Assembly: GCF_015291745.1 (NCBI RefSeq)
Contig: NZ_CP030059.1
Span: forward strand, 186,001 to 250,000
Direction: 5' to 3'
Source: Bradyrhizobium sp. CCBAU 53351
Lineage (GTDB): Bacteria > Pseudomonadota > Alphaproteobacteria > Rhizobiales > Xanthobacteraceae
Length of the DNA: 64,000 nucleotides
The position numbers and the translations under genes are program-made. This document shows, in pieces, positions 1-7,829 of this stretch; the first letter of the stretch is position 1; every line of letters begins with the position of its first letter. The notes beneath the pieces are model-generated. The model made no database searches, was not told where the DNA came from, and worked only from the letters and a program-made list of their open reading frames with translations.

Positions 1-651
1 GGCCAGGCGCTCAAGCCCGACGATCTGCAATGGCAGACCTGGCCGGCGGCGACTGCGAGCAGCGCCTTCATCCGCCGTGACAGCAGGCCCGAGGCCGCGA
101 GCCAGATCGCCGGCTCGATCGCGCGCGTCCCGCTGATGCAGGGCGAGCCGATCCGCGAGCAGAAGCTGGTCAAGGCCGAAGGCTCCGGCTTCATGGCCGC
201 GATCCTGCCCTCCGGCATGCGCGCCGTTTCAACCGAGATTTCAGCCGAAACCGGCGCCGGCGGCTTCATCCTGCCGAACGACCGCGTCGACATCGTGCTG
301 ACCCGCCGCCTGAAGAATCCCGATACCAACGGCCCGACCGGCGGCAACGACCTCATCCTGTCCGAGGTCATCCTGACCAATATCCGCGTGCTCGCGATCG
401 ACCAGGCGCCGAAGGAGAAGGACGGTCAGAACGCGGTGGTCGGCAAGACCGTCACGCTCGAGCTCAAGCCCGACCAGGTCGCCACGCTGTCGGCCGCGCG
501 CCAGGGCGGCACGCTGCAGCTTGCGCTGCGGAGCATCGTCGATGCCAACGCGACGGAAGTCACGGTCGAGGACCAGGGAGCCAAGCGCTCCGGAGGCGTC
601 AACGTCATCCGCTACGGCGTGCAAACGCGGCAACTGACGTCACAGAAGTGA
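1..651 (+). CDS. cpaB: Flp pilus assembly protein CpaB (5' end outside window)
   Basis: The reading frame is open from the first base, so the N-terminus, including the membrane anchor, lies outside the window; 216 residues are visible. CpaB/RcpC is a periplasmic component of the Tad (Flp) pilus machine thought to work with the outer-membrane secretin. The visible part has the end of the SAF-like domain (VPLMQGEPIREQKLV) followed by the RcpC/CpaB domain (LPSGMRAVSTEI, GFILPNDRVDIVLTRR). cpaC begins 7 bp after the stop, so the two genes are almost certainly cotranscribed. The family call rests on these motifs and on cpaC, cpaD and cpaE following in the standard order. Confidence 0.9.
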   Translation, partial: GQALKPDDLQWQTWPAATASSAFIRRDSRPEAASQIAGSIARVPLMQGEPIREQKLVKAEGSGFMAAILPSGMRAVSTEISAETGAGGFILPNDRVDIVLTRRLKNPDTNGPTGGNDLILSEVILTNIRVLAIDQAPKEKDGQNAVVGKTVTLELKPDQVATLSAARQGGTLQLALRSIVDANATEVTVEDQGAKRSGGVNVIRYGVQTRQLTSQK

Positions 652-658
652 TGGGGAC

Positions 659-2179
659 ATGATGAAGTACGGGGACAATCGGACGGGCGCGTGCATTCGG
701 GGGAAGCGCGCACGCTCGTTCTGGACGGGGGTGGTGCTGGTGCTGGGGCTGCTCGCAGCCCCCGACTGCGTCAGGGCAGCGGACGCGCCGGTCGGCGACC
801 AGGCACCGATGCAGGCGCCGGATCTCGGCGTGTCGCCGGTCGCGACGATGGCGTCGGCGCGGACGCGTTTTCTCTCGCTCGGTATCGGCAAATCCGTCGT
901 CATCGACCTGCCCCGCGAGGTCAAGGACGTGCTGGTTGCCGATCCCAAGATCGCCAACGCGGTCATCCGCTCGGCTCAGCGCGCCTATATCATCGGCGGT
1001 CAGGTCGGCCAGACCAACGTCGTGTTCTTCGCCGCCGACGGCCAGCAGGTCGCCTCCTACGACATCGCGGTGAAGCGCGATCTCAACGGCATGCGCGCGG
1101 CCCTGCGCCAGTCGCTGCCGGGCGTGCAGATCGAAGGTGTCGGCGACAGCGTGATGCTGACCGGTTCGGTGTCGAGCCCGGTCGAGGCGCAGCAGGCCGG
1201 CGACGTCGCCGCAAAGCTGGTCGGCGGATCGGACAAGGTCGTCAACAACATCGTCGTGCGCGGCCGCGACCAGGTGATGCTCAAGGTCGTCGTCGGCGAA
1301 GTGCGCCGCGACATCGTCAAGCAGCTCGGCGTCGATCTCAGCGCCAGCCTGAACGCCGGCACGGCGGTGGTGAATTTCAACAATTCCAACCCGTTCTCGG
1401 TCTCGGGCGGGCCGATCGTCGGCAGCAACGGGCTCGGCGTCGCCGGGCTCGCCAAGGGCATCGCCACCGTCAGCGCCACCATGCGCGCGATGGAAAGTGC
1501 CGGTGTCATGCGCACGCTGGCCGAACCGAGCCTGACGGCGATCTCGGGCGAATCCGCCACTTTCGTTGCCGGCGGCGAATTCCCGATTCCCGGAGGCTAT
1601 GCCTGCGATCCGGTCACTCACGTCTGCACCACCCAGGTCACCTACAAGAAGTTCGGCATCTCGCTGAACTTCACCCCGGTCGTGCTCAGCGAAGGCCGTA
1701 TCAGCCTGCGCGTGATGACCGAGGTCTCGGAGCTGTCGAACACCAACTCGATCACCTTGACCCAGGCGGTGTCCTCGACCTCGAGCAATTCGATCACCAT
1801 TCCCTCGATCCAGACCCGCCGCGCCGAGACCACACTGGAAATTCCCTCGGGCGGCTCGATGGCGATGGCCGGCCTGATCCAGCAGCAGACCAAGCAGGCA
1901 ATCAACGGACTGCCTGGCGTCGACCAGGTACCGATCATCGGCGCGCTGTTCCGCAGCCAGGACTTCGTCAACAACGAGACCGAGCTGATGGTGATCGTCA
2001 CGCCCTATGTGGTGCGCGCAGTCGCCCAGAAGGAATTGTCACGGCCCGACGACGGCTTTGCGCCGGCCTCGGACGCACAAAGGGCGCTGCTCGGCCGGGT
2101 CAATCGCCTCTACGGCGTCGCGGGCCCTGTCGATCCGGTCGCCGGCACGCCCGGGGATTTCGGGTTCATCATCGACTGA
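659..2179 (+). CDS. cpaC: Tad pilus outer-membrane secretin CpaC/RcpA
   Basis: A 506-residue secretin subunit that forms the outer-membrane channel for Flp pili. A basic N-terminus and a hydrophobic stretch at about residues 20-40 ending in VRA/AD look like a Sec signal peptide. An N-terminal pilus-secretin domain follows (FLSLGIGKSVVIDLPREV), then a BON-like region near residues 150-200 and the C-terminal secretin domain (LAEPSLTAISGESATFVAGG, then VPIIGALFRSQDF and ELMVIVTPYVVRA). Two adjacent ATG codons overlap at the start; the upstream base run is only weakly ribosome-binding. It lies second in cpaB-C-D-E. Family assignment is firm. Confidence 0.93.
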   Translation: MMKYGDNRTGACIRGKRARSFWTGVVLVLGLLAAPDCVRAADAPVGDQAPMQAPDLGVSPVATMASARTRFLSLGIGKSVVIDLPREVKDVLVADPKIANAVIRSAQRAYIIGGQVGQTNVVFFAADGQQVASYDIAVKRDLNGMRAALRQSLPGVQIEGVGDSVMLTGSVSSPVEAQQAGDVAAKLVGGSDKVVNNIVVRGRDQVMLKVVVGEVRRDIVKQLGVDLSASLNAGTAVVNFNNSNPFSVSGGPIVGSNGLGVAGLAKGIATVSATMRAMESAGVMRTLAEPSLTAISGESATFVAGGEFPIPGGYACDPVTHVCTTQVTYKKFGISLNFTPVVLSEGRISLRVMTEVSELSNTNSITLTQAVSSTSSNSITIPSIQTRRAETTLEIPSGGSMAMAGLIQQQTKQAINGLPGVDQVPIIGALFRSQDFVNNETELMVIVTPYVVRAVAQKELSRPDDGFAPASDAQRALLGRVNRLYGVAGPVDPVAGTPGDFGFIID

Positions 2180-2231
2180 GACGAACGGTCTGGGGATCGG
2201 GGCAAGGAACGGGGCAAGAGGGGACCAGGCG

Positions 2232-2966
2232 ATGACGACAACATCAGCCGATCGACGTCGCGGCTTTGGGATCGTGCTGGCACTGACGGGCCTGTCCGTC
2301 ATGCTCGGTGCCTGCAACACCACCGGCGACATCGTCACCCAGACGGTCCCGACCGATTACCGCCAGCGTCACCCGATCGCGGTGCAGGAGGGCAAGAAGT
2401 CGATCGTGATCTTCGTCGGCAAGGCGCGGGGCGGCCTCTCTGCCCCGCAGCATTCGGATGTCGCGGGCATTGCGCGGGACTGGGTGCGCGAAGGCACCGG
2501 CTCGGTCGTCGTCGACGTTCCCGTCGACAGCGCGAATTCGCGCGCGGCGGCCGCGACCTATCAGGAGATCCGCTCTGTGCTCGCATCCGGCGGCGTGCCG
2601 TCGCGTGCCATCGTGCAGCATCCCTATCGCCCTGAAGATCCCGGGCTGCTGCCCACGATTCGCCTGAGCTATTCCAGGATGGCCGCGGTGGCCGGCCCCT
2701 GCGGGCTGTGGCCGGAAGACGTCGGGCCCAACATCCTCGACCCCGGCTACAACGAGAACCGGCCCTTTTTCAATCTCGGCTGCGCCAGCCAGCGCAACCT
2801 CGCGGCAATGATCGACAACCCCGCCGATCTCGAGCAGCCACGATCCGAGACGCCGGCCTATACCGCGCGGCGCGACATCGCGTTCGAGCGCTATCGCAAG
2901 GGCACGGCGATCTCGACTCCCAATCCCGACGCCGACAAGGCAAAGCTGAGCGACACAGGCAAATGA
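2232..2966 (+). CDS. cpaD: Tad pilus lipoprotein CpaD
   Basis: A 244-residue predicted outer-membrane lipoprotein of the Flp/Tad pilus system, where CpaD is a partner of the CpaC secretin. I start it at the ATG at 2232 because a signal peptide with a lipobox follows directly (SVMLGACNTTGDI) and a purine-rich GGGGCAAGAGGGG lies just upstream; the open frame extends further 5' but overlaps cpaC. The body has the CpaD signature of an N-terminal DYRQRHPI segment and a C-terminal NLGCASQRNLAAMIDNPADL segment. Its TGA overlaps the cpaE start codon (ATGA), which implies translational coupling. Confidence 0.92.
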   Translation: MTTTSADRRRGFGIVLALTGLSVMLGACNTTGDIVTQTVPTDYRQRHPIAVQEGKKSIVIFVGKARGGLSAPQHSDVAGIARDWVREGTGSVVVDVPVDSANSRAAAATYQEIRSVLASGGVPSRAIVQHPYRPEDPGLLPTIRLSYSRMAAVAGPCGLWPEDVGPNILDPGYNENRPFFNLGCASQRNLAAMIDNPADLEQPRSETPAYTARRDIAFERYRKGTAISTPNPDADKAKLSDTGK

Positions 2967-4252
2967 CGGGCATCCACGACGAAGAAGCGGACGATTCGCT
3001 ACATCCCGAGGAACACATCGCGCCGGTTCCTCGCATCTCGGTGCAGGCCTTTTGCGAGACCGAGCAGACGCTCAAGGCGGTGACCGCGGCCGGTCAGGAC
3101 CGCCGGCTTGCCAAGGCGCATCTCACCGCCAAGGACGGCGGCCTTGCCGCGGCGATCGAAGTCTATGAGTCGATGCCGACGCCGAACGTGATCGTGATCG
3201 AATCCGACGGCACGCGCGACATTCTCGAGGGATTGGACGACCTCGCCGGCGTCTGCGACCCCGGCACCCGCGTGGTGGTGATCGGCAATCCCAACGACAC
3301 GGCGCCCTATCGCGAGCTGGTGCGCCGCGGCGTCAACGACTATGTGGTCGGACCGGTCGAGACCCTCGACGTCGTCCGCTCGATCTGCAGCCTGTTCTCG
3401 GCCTCCGAGACCATCATCACCGGCCGCGTCATCGCAGTGGTCGGCGCCAAGGGCGGCGTGGGCGCGTCCACCGTTGCGCATAACGTGGCCTGGACCATCG
3501 CCCGTGACCTGTCGCTCGATTCGGTCGTGATCGACCTCGACCTCGCCTTCGGCACCGCGGGCCTCGATTACAACCAGGATCCGGTGCAGGGCATCGCCAA
3601 TGCGGTGCTGTCGCAGGACCGGCCGGATACGGCGCTGATGGAGCGCCTGCTCGCCAAATGCACCGAGCGCCTCAGCCTGCTCGCTGCGCCGGCGACCCTC
3701 GACCGCGTCTACGATTTCGGCGCCGAAGCCTTCGACGCCGTGTTCGACACGCTGCGCATGACCACGCCCTGCATCGTGCTCGACGTCCCCCATCAATGGT
3801 CCGGCTGGACGCGGCGCGCGCTGGTGAACGCCGACGACATCGTCATCGTCGCCGAGCCCGATCTTGCGAACCTGCGCAACACCAAGAACATGCTGAGCGT
3901 GCTGAAAGCGGCGCGACCAAACGACCGGCCGCCACTGTACTGCCTCAACCAGGTCGGCATGCACAAGCGCGCGGAGATCGACGTCAAGGCCTTCGCCAAA
4001 ACCATGGAGAGCCAGCCGATCGCGGTGATCCCGTTCGATTCGAAGCTGTTCTCGACCGCGGCCAATAACGGCCAGATGATCGCGGAAGTCTCCAAGAACC
4101 ACCGCACCACCGAGCTGTTTCAGAACATGGCGAACCGCCTCGCGGGCCGCGGCGAGGTGAAGAAGCCGAAGCGCTCGTTGCTCGAGCCGCTGCTGAAGAA
4201 GCTGAAGGGCCGGTCGGGCCGCCCATCGGCCCCGCATCGCAAGGCCTCGTAG
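2963..4252 (+). CDS. cpaE: Tad pilus assembly protein CpaE (ParA/MinD-like ATPase)
   Basis: A 429-residue protein with an N-terminal receiver-like domain (about residues 30-140, with no clear phospho-acceptor setting) and a C-terminal ParA/MinD-type ATPase domain. The deviant Walker A is AKGGVGASTVAHN at about residue 160, as in other CpaE proteins, and IDLDLAFGTAGLDYNQDP follows. CpaE localises or regulates assembly of Flp pili at the cell pole in Caulobacter. Start at 2963 overlaps the cpaD stop. The C-terminus is strongly basic (KKPKRSLLEPLLKKLKGRSG). Unusually, no cpaF/tadA ATPase gene follows; the next gene is on the opposite strand. Confidence 0.93.
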   Translation: MTGIHDEEADDSLHPEEHIAPVPRISVQAFCETEQTLKAVTAAGQDRRLAKAHLTAKDGGLAAAIEVYESMPTPNVIVIESDGTRDILEGLDDLAGVCDPGTRVVVIGNPNDTAPYRELVRRGVNDYVVGPVETLDVVRSICSLFSASETIITGRVIAVVGAKGGVGASTVAHNVAWTIARDLSLDSVVIDLDLAFGTAGLDYNQDPVQGIANAVLSQDRPDTALMERLLAKCTERLSLLAAPATLDRVYDFGAEAFDAVFDTLRMTTPCIVLDVPHQWSGWTRRALVNADDIVIVAEPDLANLRNTKNMLSVLKAARPNDRPPLYCLNQVGMHKRAEIDVKAFAKTMESQPIAVIPFDSKLFSTAANNGQMIAEVSKNHRTTELFQNMANRLAGRGEVKKPKRSLLEPLLKKLKGRSGRPSAPHRKAS

Positions 4253-4266
4253 GCAAGAAGGCCGGG

Positions 4267-5043
4267 CTACTTCTCGGCCCGCTGCTGCTGCTTCTTCGCC
4301 AGAAGCTGGCGCAGCGCCGTGACCTTTTCCGCCGCCTGATCCGGCGGCAAATCCGCCTTGACGAGGATTTCAGCCTCGGCCTGGCGTCCCTGCAATCCCA
4401 GCACGAGGGCGAGGTTGGCACGGATCCGCACATCTTTCTGATTGCGCTGATGGGCGCGGCCGAGCACCTGTTCGGCCCGCGGCAACTTGTTCTGCAGCAT
4501 GTAGGACAGGCCGAGATTGGACAGAACCTGCGGCTCATCAGGCACGATCTTCAGCGCGCTTGCGTAATATTGCTGCGCCTCTTCATTGCGGCCGAGCTGA
4601 TCGAGCGCGGCGCCCTGCGCCGATAATATCCGCCAGTCGGGATCTTCAGGCGTATGCGCGCGGCTGAGGACGTCGAAGGCCTGCTGAAAATTGCCGCTGT
4701 CGGCGAGCGCACGGCCATAGCCGGCGAGCAGCGCCTTGTTGCTGGGATGGGCGAGCACGGCCTGCTCCAGCACCGCAACCGCCTGCGCGCGCTGGCCGGT
4801 GTCGCGCAGCGCCTTGCCGTATTCGAGCGCAATGGCGGGATCGCTGGGCTTGGCGCGGTAACGCTCGCGAAGCGCGTCCATCTCCGGCCTGGCGTCGGCT
4901 TTGGCGGCGGATTCCTGCTTGCCGCCGAGCGCCCCGGTGACGTCCTCGATGCCAGTGGTCTGACAGCCGCCGAGGCCGAGCACCAGGAGGGCGGGAAGTA
5001 GCAATCTCGCCGGGGAGAAGGCGAGGGACGAACGCTTGGACAT
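4267..5043 (-). CDS. TPR-repeat lipoprotein, TadD-like
   Basis: A 258-residue protein with a lipoprotein signal (LLLPALLVLGLGGCQTTG) followed by about four to five tetratricopeptide repeats from residue 60 to the end (for example LEYGKALRDTGQRAQAVAVL, LSNLGLSYMLQNKLPRAEQV). TadD of Tad pilus loci has this build and acts as a pilotin-like accessory, so its place against cpaE makes that role likely. I prefer the ATG at 5043, which puts the signal peptide at the N-terminus; an in-frame TTG at 5061 would add six residues. It converges on cpaE with 14 bp between the stops, so it is not in the cpa operon. Confidence 0.8.
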   Translation of the reverse strand: MSKRSSLAFSPARLLLPALLVLGLGGCQTTGIEDVTGALGGKQESAAKADARPEMDALRERYRAKPSDPAIALEYGKALRDTGQRAQAVAVLEQAVLAHPSNKALLAGYGRALADSGNFQQAFDVLSRAHTPEDPDWRILSAQGAALDQLGRNEEAQQYYASALKIVPDEPQVLSNLGLSYMLQNKLPRAEQVLGRAHQRNQKDVRIRANLALVLGLQGRQAEAEILVKADLPPDQAAEKVTALRQLLAKKQQQRAEK

Positions 5044-5123
5044 ACTCTGATCACTCGGCAACTGATCAGAGATGCTTACCGATTAACGCTAAAGTCCCGT
5101 TAAGGACGAGGGGCCCTTGCGTC

Positions 5124-5369
5124 TCAATCGGTGAATTCAGCGCCGAACTCGCAGCCGATGCGCCAGCGCAGCCGGCACTGCCGGGAATAGTCGGGCGCGA
5201 AGATGATGGTGAATTGCGGCGGCACTTCCAGAAACTCCGCCACGACCTTCACGCCGCCATCCGAGATATCCGTGATCGTGCAGTCCCGCGGCAGCGAGCC
5301 CGCGCCAAAATGGATCTTGGCGAGCCGGCTGCACACCCGACGTTCGCTTCTCCGGCGATTTGCAAGCAT
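5124..5369 (-). CDS. PilZ-domain protein
   Basis: An 81-residue single-domain protein. The N-terminal arginine cluster (RRRSERRVCSR) and the later TDISDGGVKV match the two cyclic-di-GMP-binding motifs of PilZ domains, RxxxR and (D/N)xSxxG. It is therefore probably a small c-di-GMP receptor or an adaptor. It lies upstream of the TadD-like gene on the same strand with a gap of about 80 bp, so the two could be cotranscribed. This and the two GGDEF genes further on are the c-di-GMP-related genes of the window; a functional link to the pilus genes is inference only. Confidence 0.82.
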   Translation of the reverse strand: MLANRRRSERRVCSRLAKIHFGAGSLPRDCTITDISDGGVKVVAEFLEVPPQFTIIFAPDYSRQCRLRWRIGCEFGAEFTD

Positions 5370-5597
5370 TTGAATTGTTCACCCGTTAGACCACGGCCCA
5401 TCCCGCAGCCCTAGGAGTAACGGACATTCGTTGGAATGTGCTGAGGGGAGAAGCTCGCATTTGAGGTGGTGTGTCGGTCCGGCGTTTACGATCGGTTAGG
5501 GGTTGCTCGCCCTCCTCGAATGTTCCTGTATTGTTCTTGCGGAGAGGACCAAGCTCTGCTACCCCTAATTGCACAAGAGGGGCAGGCTGGTTTGAGC

Positions 5598-7136
5598 ATG
5601 GTTCAGCGGGTTTCCACCGTCGCCTTTGAGGGGATCGAGGCCCGCGCGGTCGACGTGCAGGTGCAGGTCGCGCCTGGATTGCCGGCCTTCGCCATCGTCG
5701 GCCTGCCGGACAAGGCGGTGTCGGAGGCGCGCGAGCGGGTGCGTTCGGCGCTGATCGCCTCTGGGCTTGCGCTGCCGGCGCGGCGGATCATCGTCAATCT
5801 GGCGCCGGCCGACCTTCCCAAGGAAGGCAGCCATTACGATTTGCCGATCGCGCTCGGCCTGATGGCGGCGATCGGGGCGATTCCGCCGGATGCGCTGACG
5901 GGCTTCACTGTGCTCGGCGAGCTCGGTCTCGACGGCTCGATCGCACCCGTGGCCGGCGTTCTGCCCGCCGCGATCGGCGCCAATATGCGCGAGGAAGGGC
6001 TGATCTGCCCGGCCTCCTGCGGCTCCGAAGCGGCGTGGGCGAGCCCGGACATCCAGATCATCGCAGCCCACTCGCTGATCCAGATCGCCAACCATTTCAA
6101 AGGCACGCAGGTGTTGTCGCGGCCCTTGCCGAAGGTGCACGAGCCTGCTGCGTCCACGCTCGACCTGCGCGACATCAAGGGTCAGGAAAGCGCCAAGCGG
6201 GCGCTGGAGATCGCGGCGGCCGGCGGGCACCATCTGCTCATGATCGGCGCGCCCGGCGCCGGCAAGTCGATGCTGGCCGCGCGCCTGCCATCGATCCTGC
6301 CGCCGCTGTCGCCGGGCGAGCTGCTCGAGGTCTCGATGATCGCCTCCGTTGCCGGCGAGATCGAAGGCGGCGCGCTGACGGCGCGGCGGCCGTTCCGCTC
6401 GCCGCATCATTCCGCCAGCATGGCCGCGCTTACCGGCGGCGGCATGCGCGCCAAGCCCGGCGAGATCTCGCTGGCGCATCAGGGCGTGCTGTTCCTCGAC
6501 GAGCTTCCCGAATTCGATCCGCGCGTACTGGATTCGCTGCGCCAGCCGCTGGAGAACGGCGAGGTCGCGGTGTCACGCGCCAATCACCGCGTCACCTACC
6601 CTGCCCGCTTCATGCTGGTCGCGGCGATGAATCCGTGCCGCTGCGGCAACGCGTTCGAGCCCGGCTATGCCTGCAAGCGCGGCCGCATCGACCGCTGCAC
6701 CGGCGACTACCAGGCGCGCATCTCGGGGCCGCTGATGGACCGCATCGATCTGCGCATCGAAGTGCCGGCCGTGACCGCGGCCGATCTGATCCTGCCGCCG
6801 CCGGCGGAAGGCTCCGCCGAAGTCGCGGCGCGCGTGGCCGCGGCGCGCGACATCCAGCTCGCGCGTTACGCGGATGCCGGCCTGCCCAACGTCCGCACCA
6901 ATGCCGAGGCGCCTGCGTCGGTGCTGGAGGAGATCGCCAAGCCGGATGCGCAAGGCGCAAAACTGCTACGCGACGCCGCCGAGACGATGCGGCTGTCGGC
7001 GCGCGGCTATCACCGCGTGCTGCGGGTGGCGCGCACGCTGGCCGACCTCGATCATGCCGACAAGATCGGCCGGCTGCATCTCGCCGAAGCGCTGTCCTAT
7101 CGCGCACTCGCGGAGGATGTGCGGCAGCTGGCTTGA
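5598..7136 (+). CDS. YifB/ComM family Mg-chelatase-like AAA+ ATPase
   Basis: A 512-residue protein of the ComM/YifB family. ComM is a hexameric helicase that promotes branch migration during natural transformation in some bacteria. The order is an N-terminal ChlI-like domain (AFAIVGLPDKAVSEARERV), a Walker A at about residue 217 (IGAPGAGKSMLAARL), a Walker B (GVLFLDELPEF), the MNPCRCGN motif with a nearby CKRG cysteine, and a C-terminal domain ending in LSYRALAEDVRQ. I chose ATG 5598 because the family begins within a few residues of the VSTVAFEGIEA block; the open frame extends upstream to 5466 without conserved sequence. Confidence 0.92.
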   Translation: MVQRVSTVAFEGIEARAVDVQVQVAPGLPAFAIVGLPDKAVSEARERVRSALIASGLALPARRIIVNLAPADLPKEGSHYDLPIALGLMAAIGAIPPDALTGFTVLGELGLDGSIAPVAGVLPAAIGANMREEGLICPASCGSEAAWASPDIQIIAAHSLIQIANHFKGTQVLSRPLPKVHEPAASTLDLRDIKGQESAKRALEIAAAGGHHLLMIGAPGAGKSMLAARLPSILPPLSPGELLEVSMIASVAGEIEGGALTARRPFRSPHHSASMAALTGGGMRAKPGEISLAHQGVLFLDELPEFDPRVLDSLRQPLENGEVAVSRANHRVTYPARFMLVAAMNPCRCGNAFEPGYACKRGRIDRCTGDYQARISGPLMDRIDLRIEVPAVTAADLILPPPAEGSAEVAARVAAARDIQLARYADAGLPNVRTNAEAPASVLEEIAKPDAQGAKLLRDAAETMRLSARGYHRVLRVARTLADLDHADKIGRLHLAEALSYRALAEDVRQLA

Positions 7137-7245
7137 TCATTCCGCACATCAACCCGGCGGTAACGAGTTTCCTTTACGCTCTGCAAACCATAAGGCCCGC
7201 TGATTTCGGTTTCGAGTTCCCCGAGGGCCCGGCGAGTAGAGTGTC

Positions 7246-7713
7246 ATGTTGCGTTTCAAGATCCTGGCCTCGGTTGTTCCCCTGTTGGCGGCGGCGGTGT
7301 TTGCCCGGGCCGAGATCGGATCGGTCTCGCATCCCTGCATCGCCCTCGGCGACACCTCGGTCGAGCTGACGTCGCTGTTCTGGACCGCCGGCGTGCATGT
7401 CGCCTTCACCGATGATCCGGAACGGGCCACGGTCCGGGTGCAAGTCACCGACGATGCCGACGCTGCGGACTTCACCGTGGTGGACGACGGCCTCGGTTCC
7501 GAGCCGGATTCCTGCCAGGCCAATCCCTCCACGCGCCTCGTCTCGATTGCCGCGCAGCCCGTCGATGGCGGCCAGGTGATCTATCTCTCCACCGAAGGGC
7601 CGGCGGACTACCGCATCTATGTGCGCTCGAAGTCGTTCTCGCAGCGCGAGGCGGCGGCGCTGATCGTCGGCGCCCGCGGCAGCCATCGCCATCTCCAGGC
7701 CGCCTCGCTCTGA
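7246..7713 (+). CDS. Hypothetical exported protein
   Basis: I do not recognise this 155-residue protein. The first 22 residues (basic start, hydrophobic core SVVPLLAAAVFARA) form a clear Sec signal peptide, so it is probably periplasmic. Two cysteines remain in the mature chain, near HPCIALG and DSCQANPS, and could form a disulfide. The mature part is rich in beta-prone sequence (ATVRVQVTDDADAADFTVVD). It stands alone between comM and a histidine kinase gene, with no overlap on either side. Codon use looks like that of the neighbours. Confidence 0.7.
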   Translation: MLRFKILASVVPLLAAAVFARAEIGSVSHPCIALGDTSVELTSLFWTAGVHVAFTDDPERATVRVQVTDDADAADFTVVDDGLGSEPDSCQANPSTRLVSIAAQPVDGGQVIYLSTEGPADYRIYVRSKSFSQREAAALIVGARGSHRHLQAASL

Positions 7714-7829
7714 GGGGTTAACACCTCATCAACCCTGTTTGGAGGCAGCAGCAAAGCCTCAAACTGTTCGCAAGGTCGAGGCGACATCGTCGCACGCGGC
7801 GGCGGGTTTGAGACAAAGGTCGGTTGGCG

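Noticed and set aside
5466..5597. Extended N-terminus for the comM/yifB protein
   Set aside because: The 44 extra residues share nothing with the family and would begin at a GTG in what looks like the promoter region.
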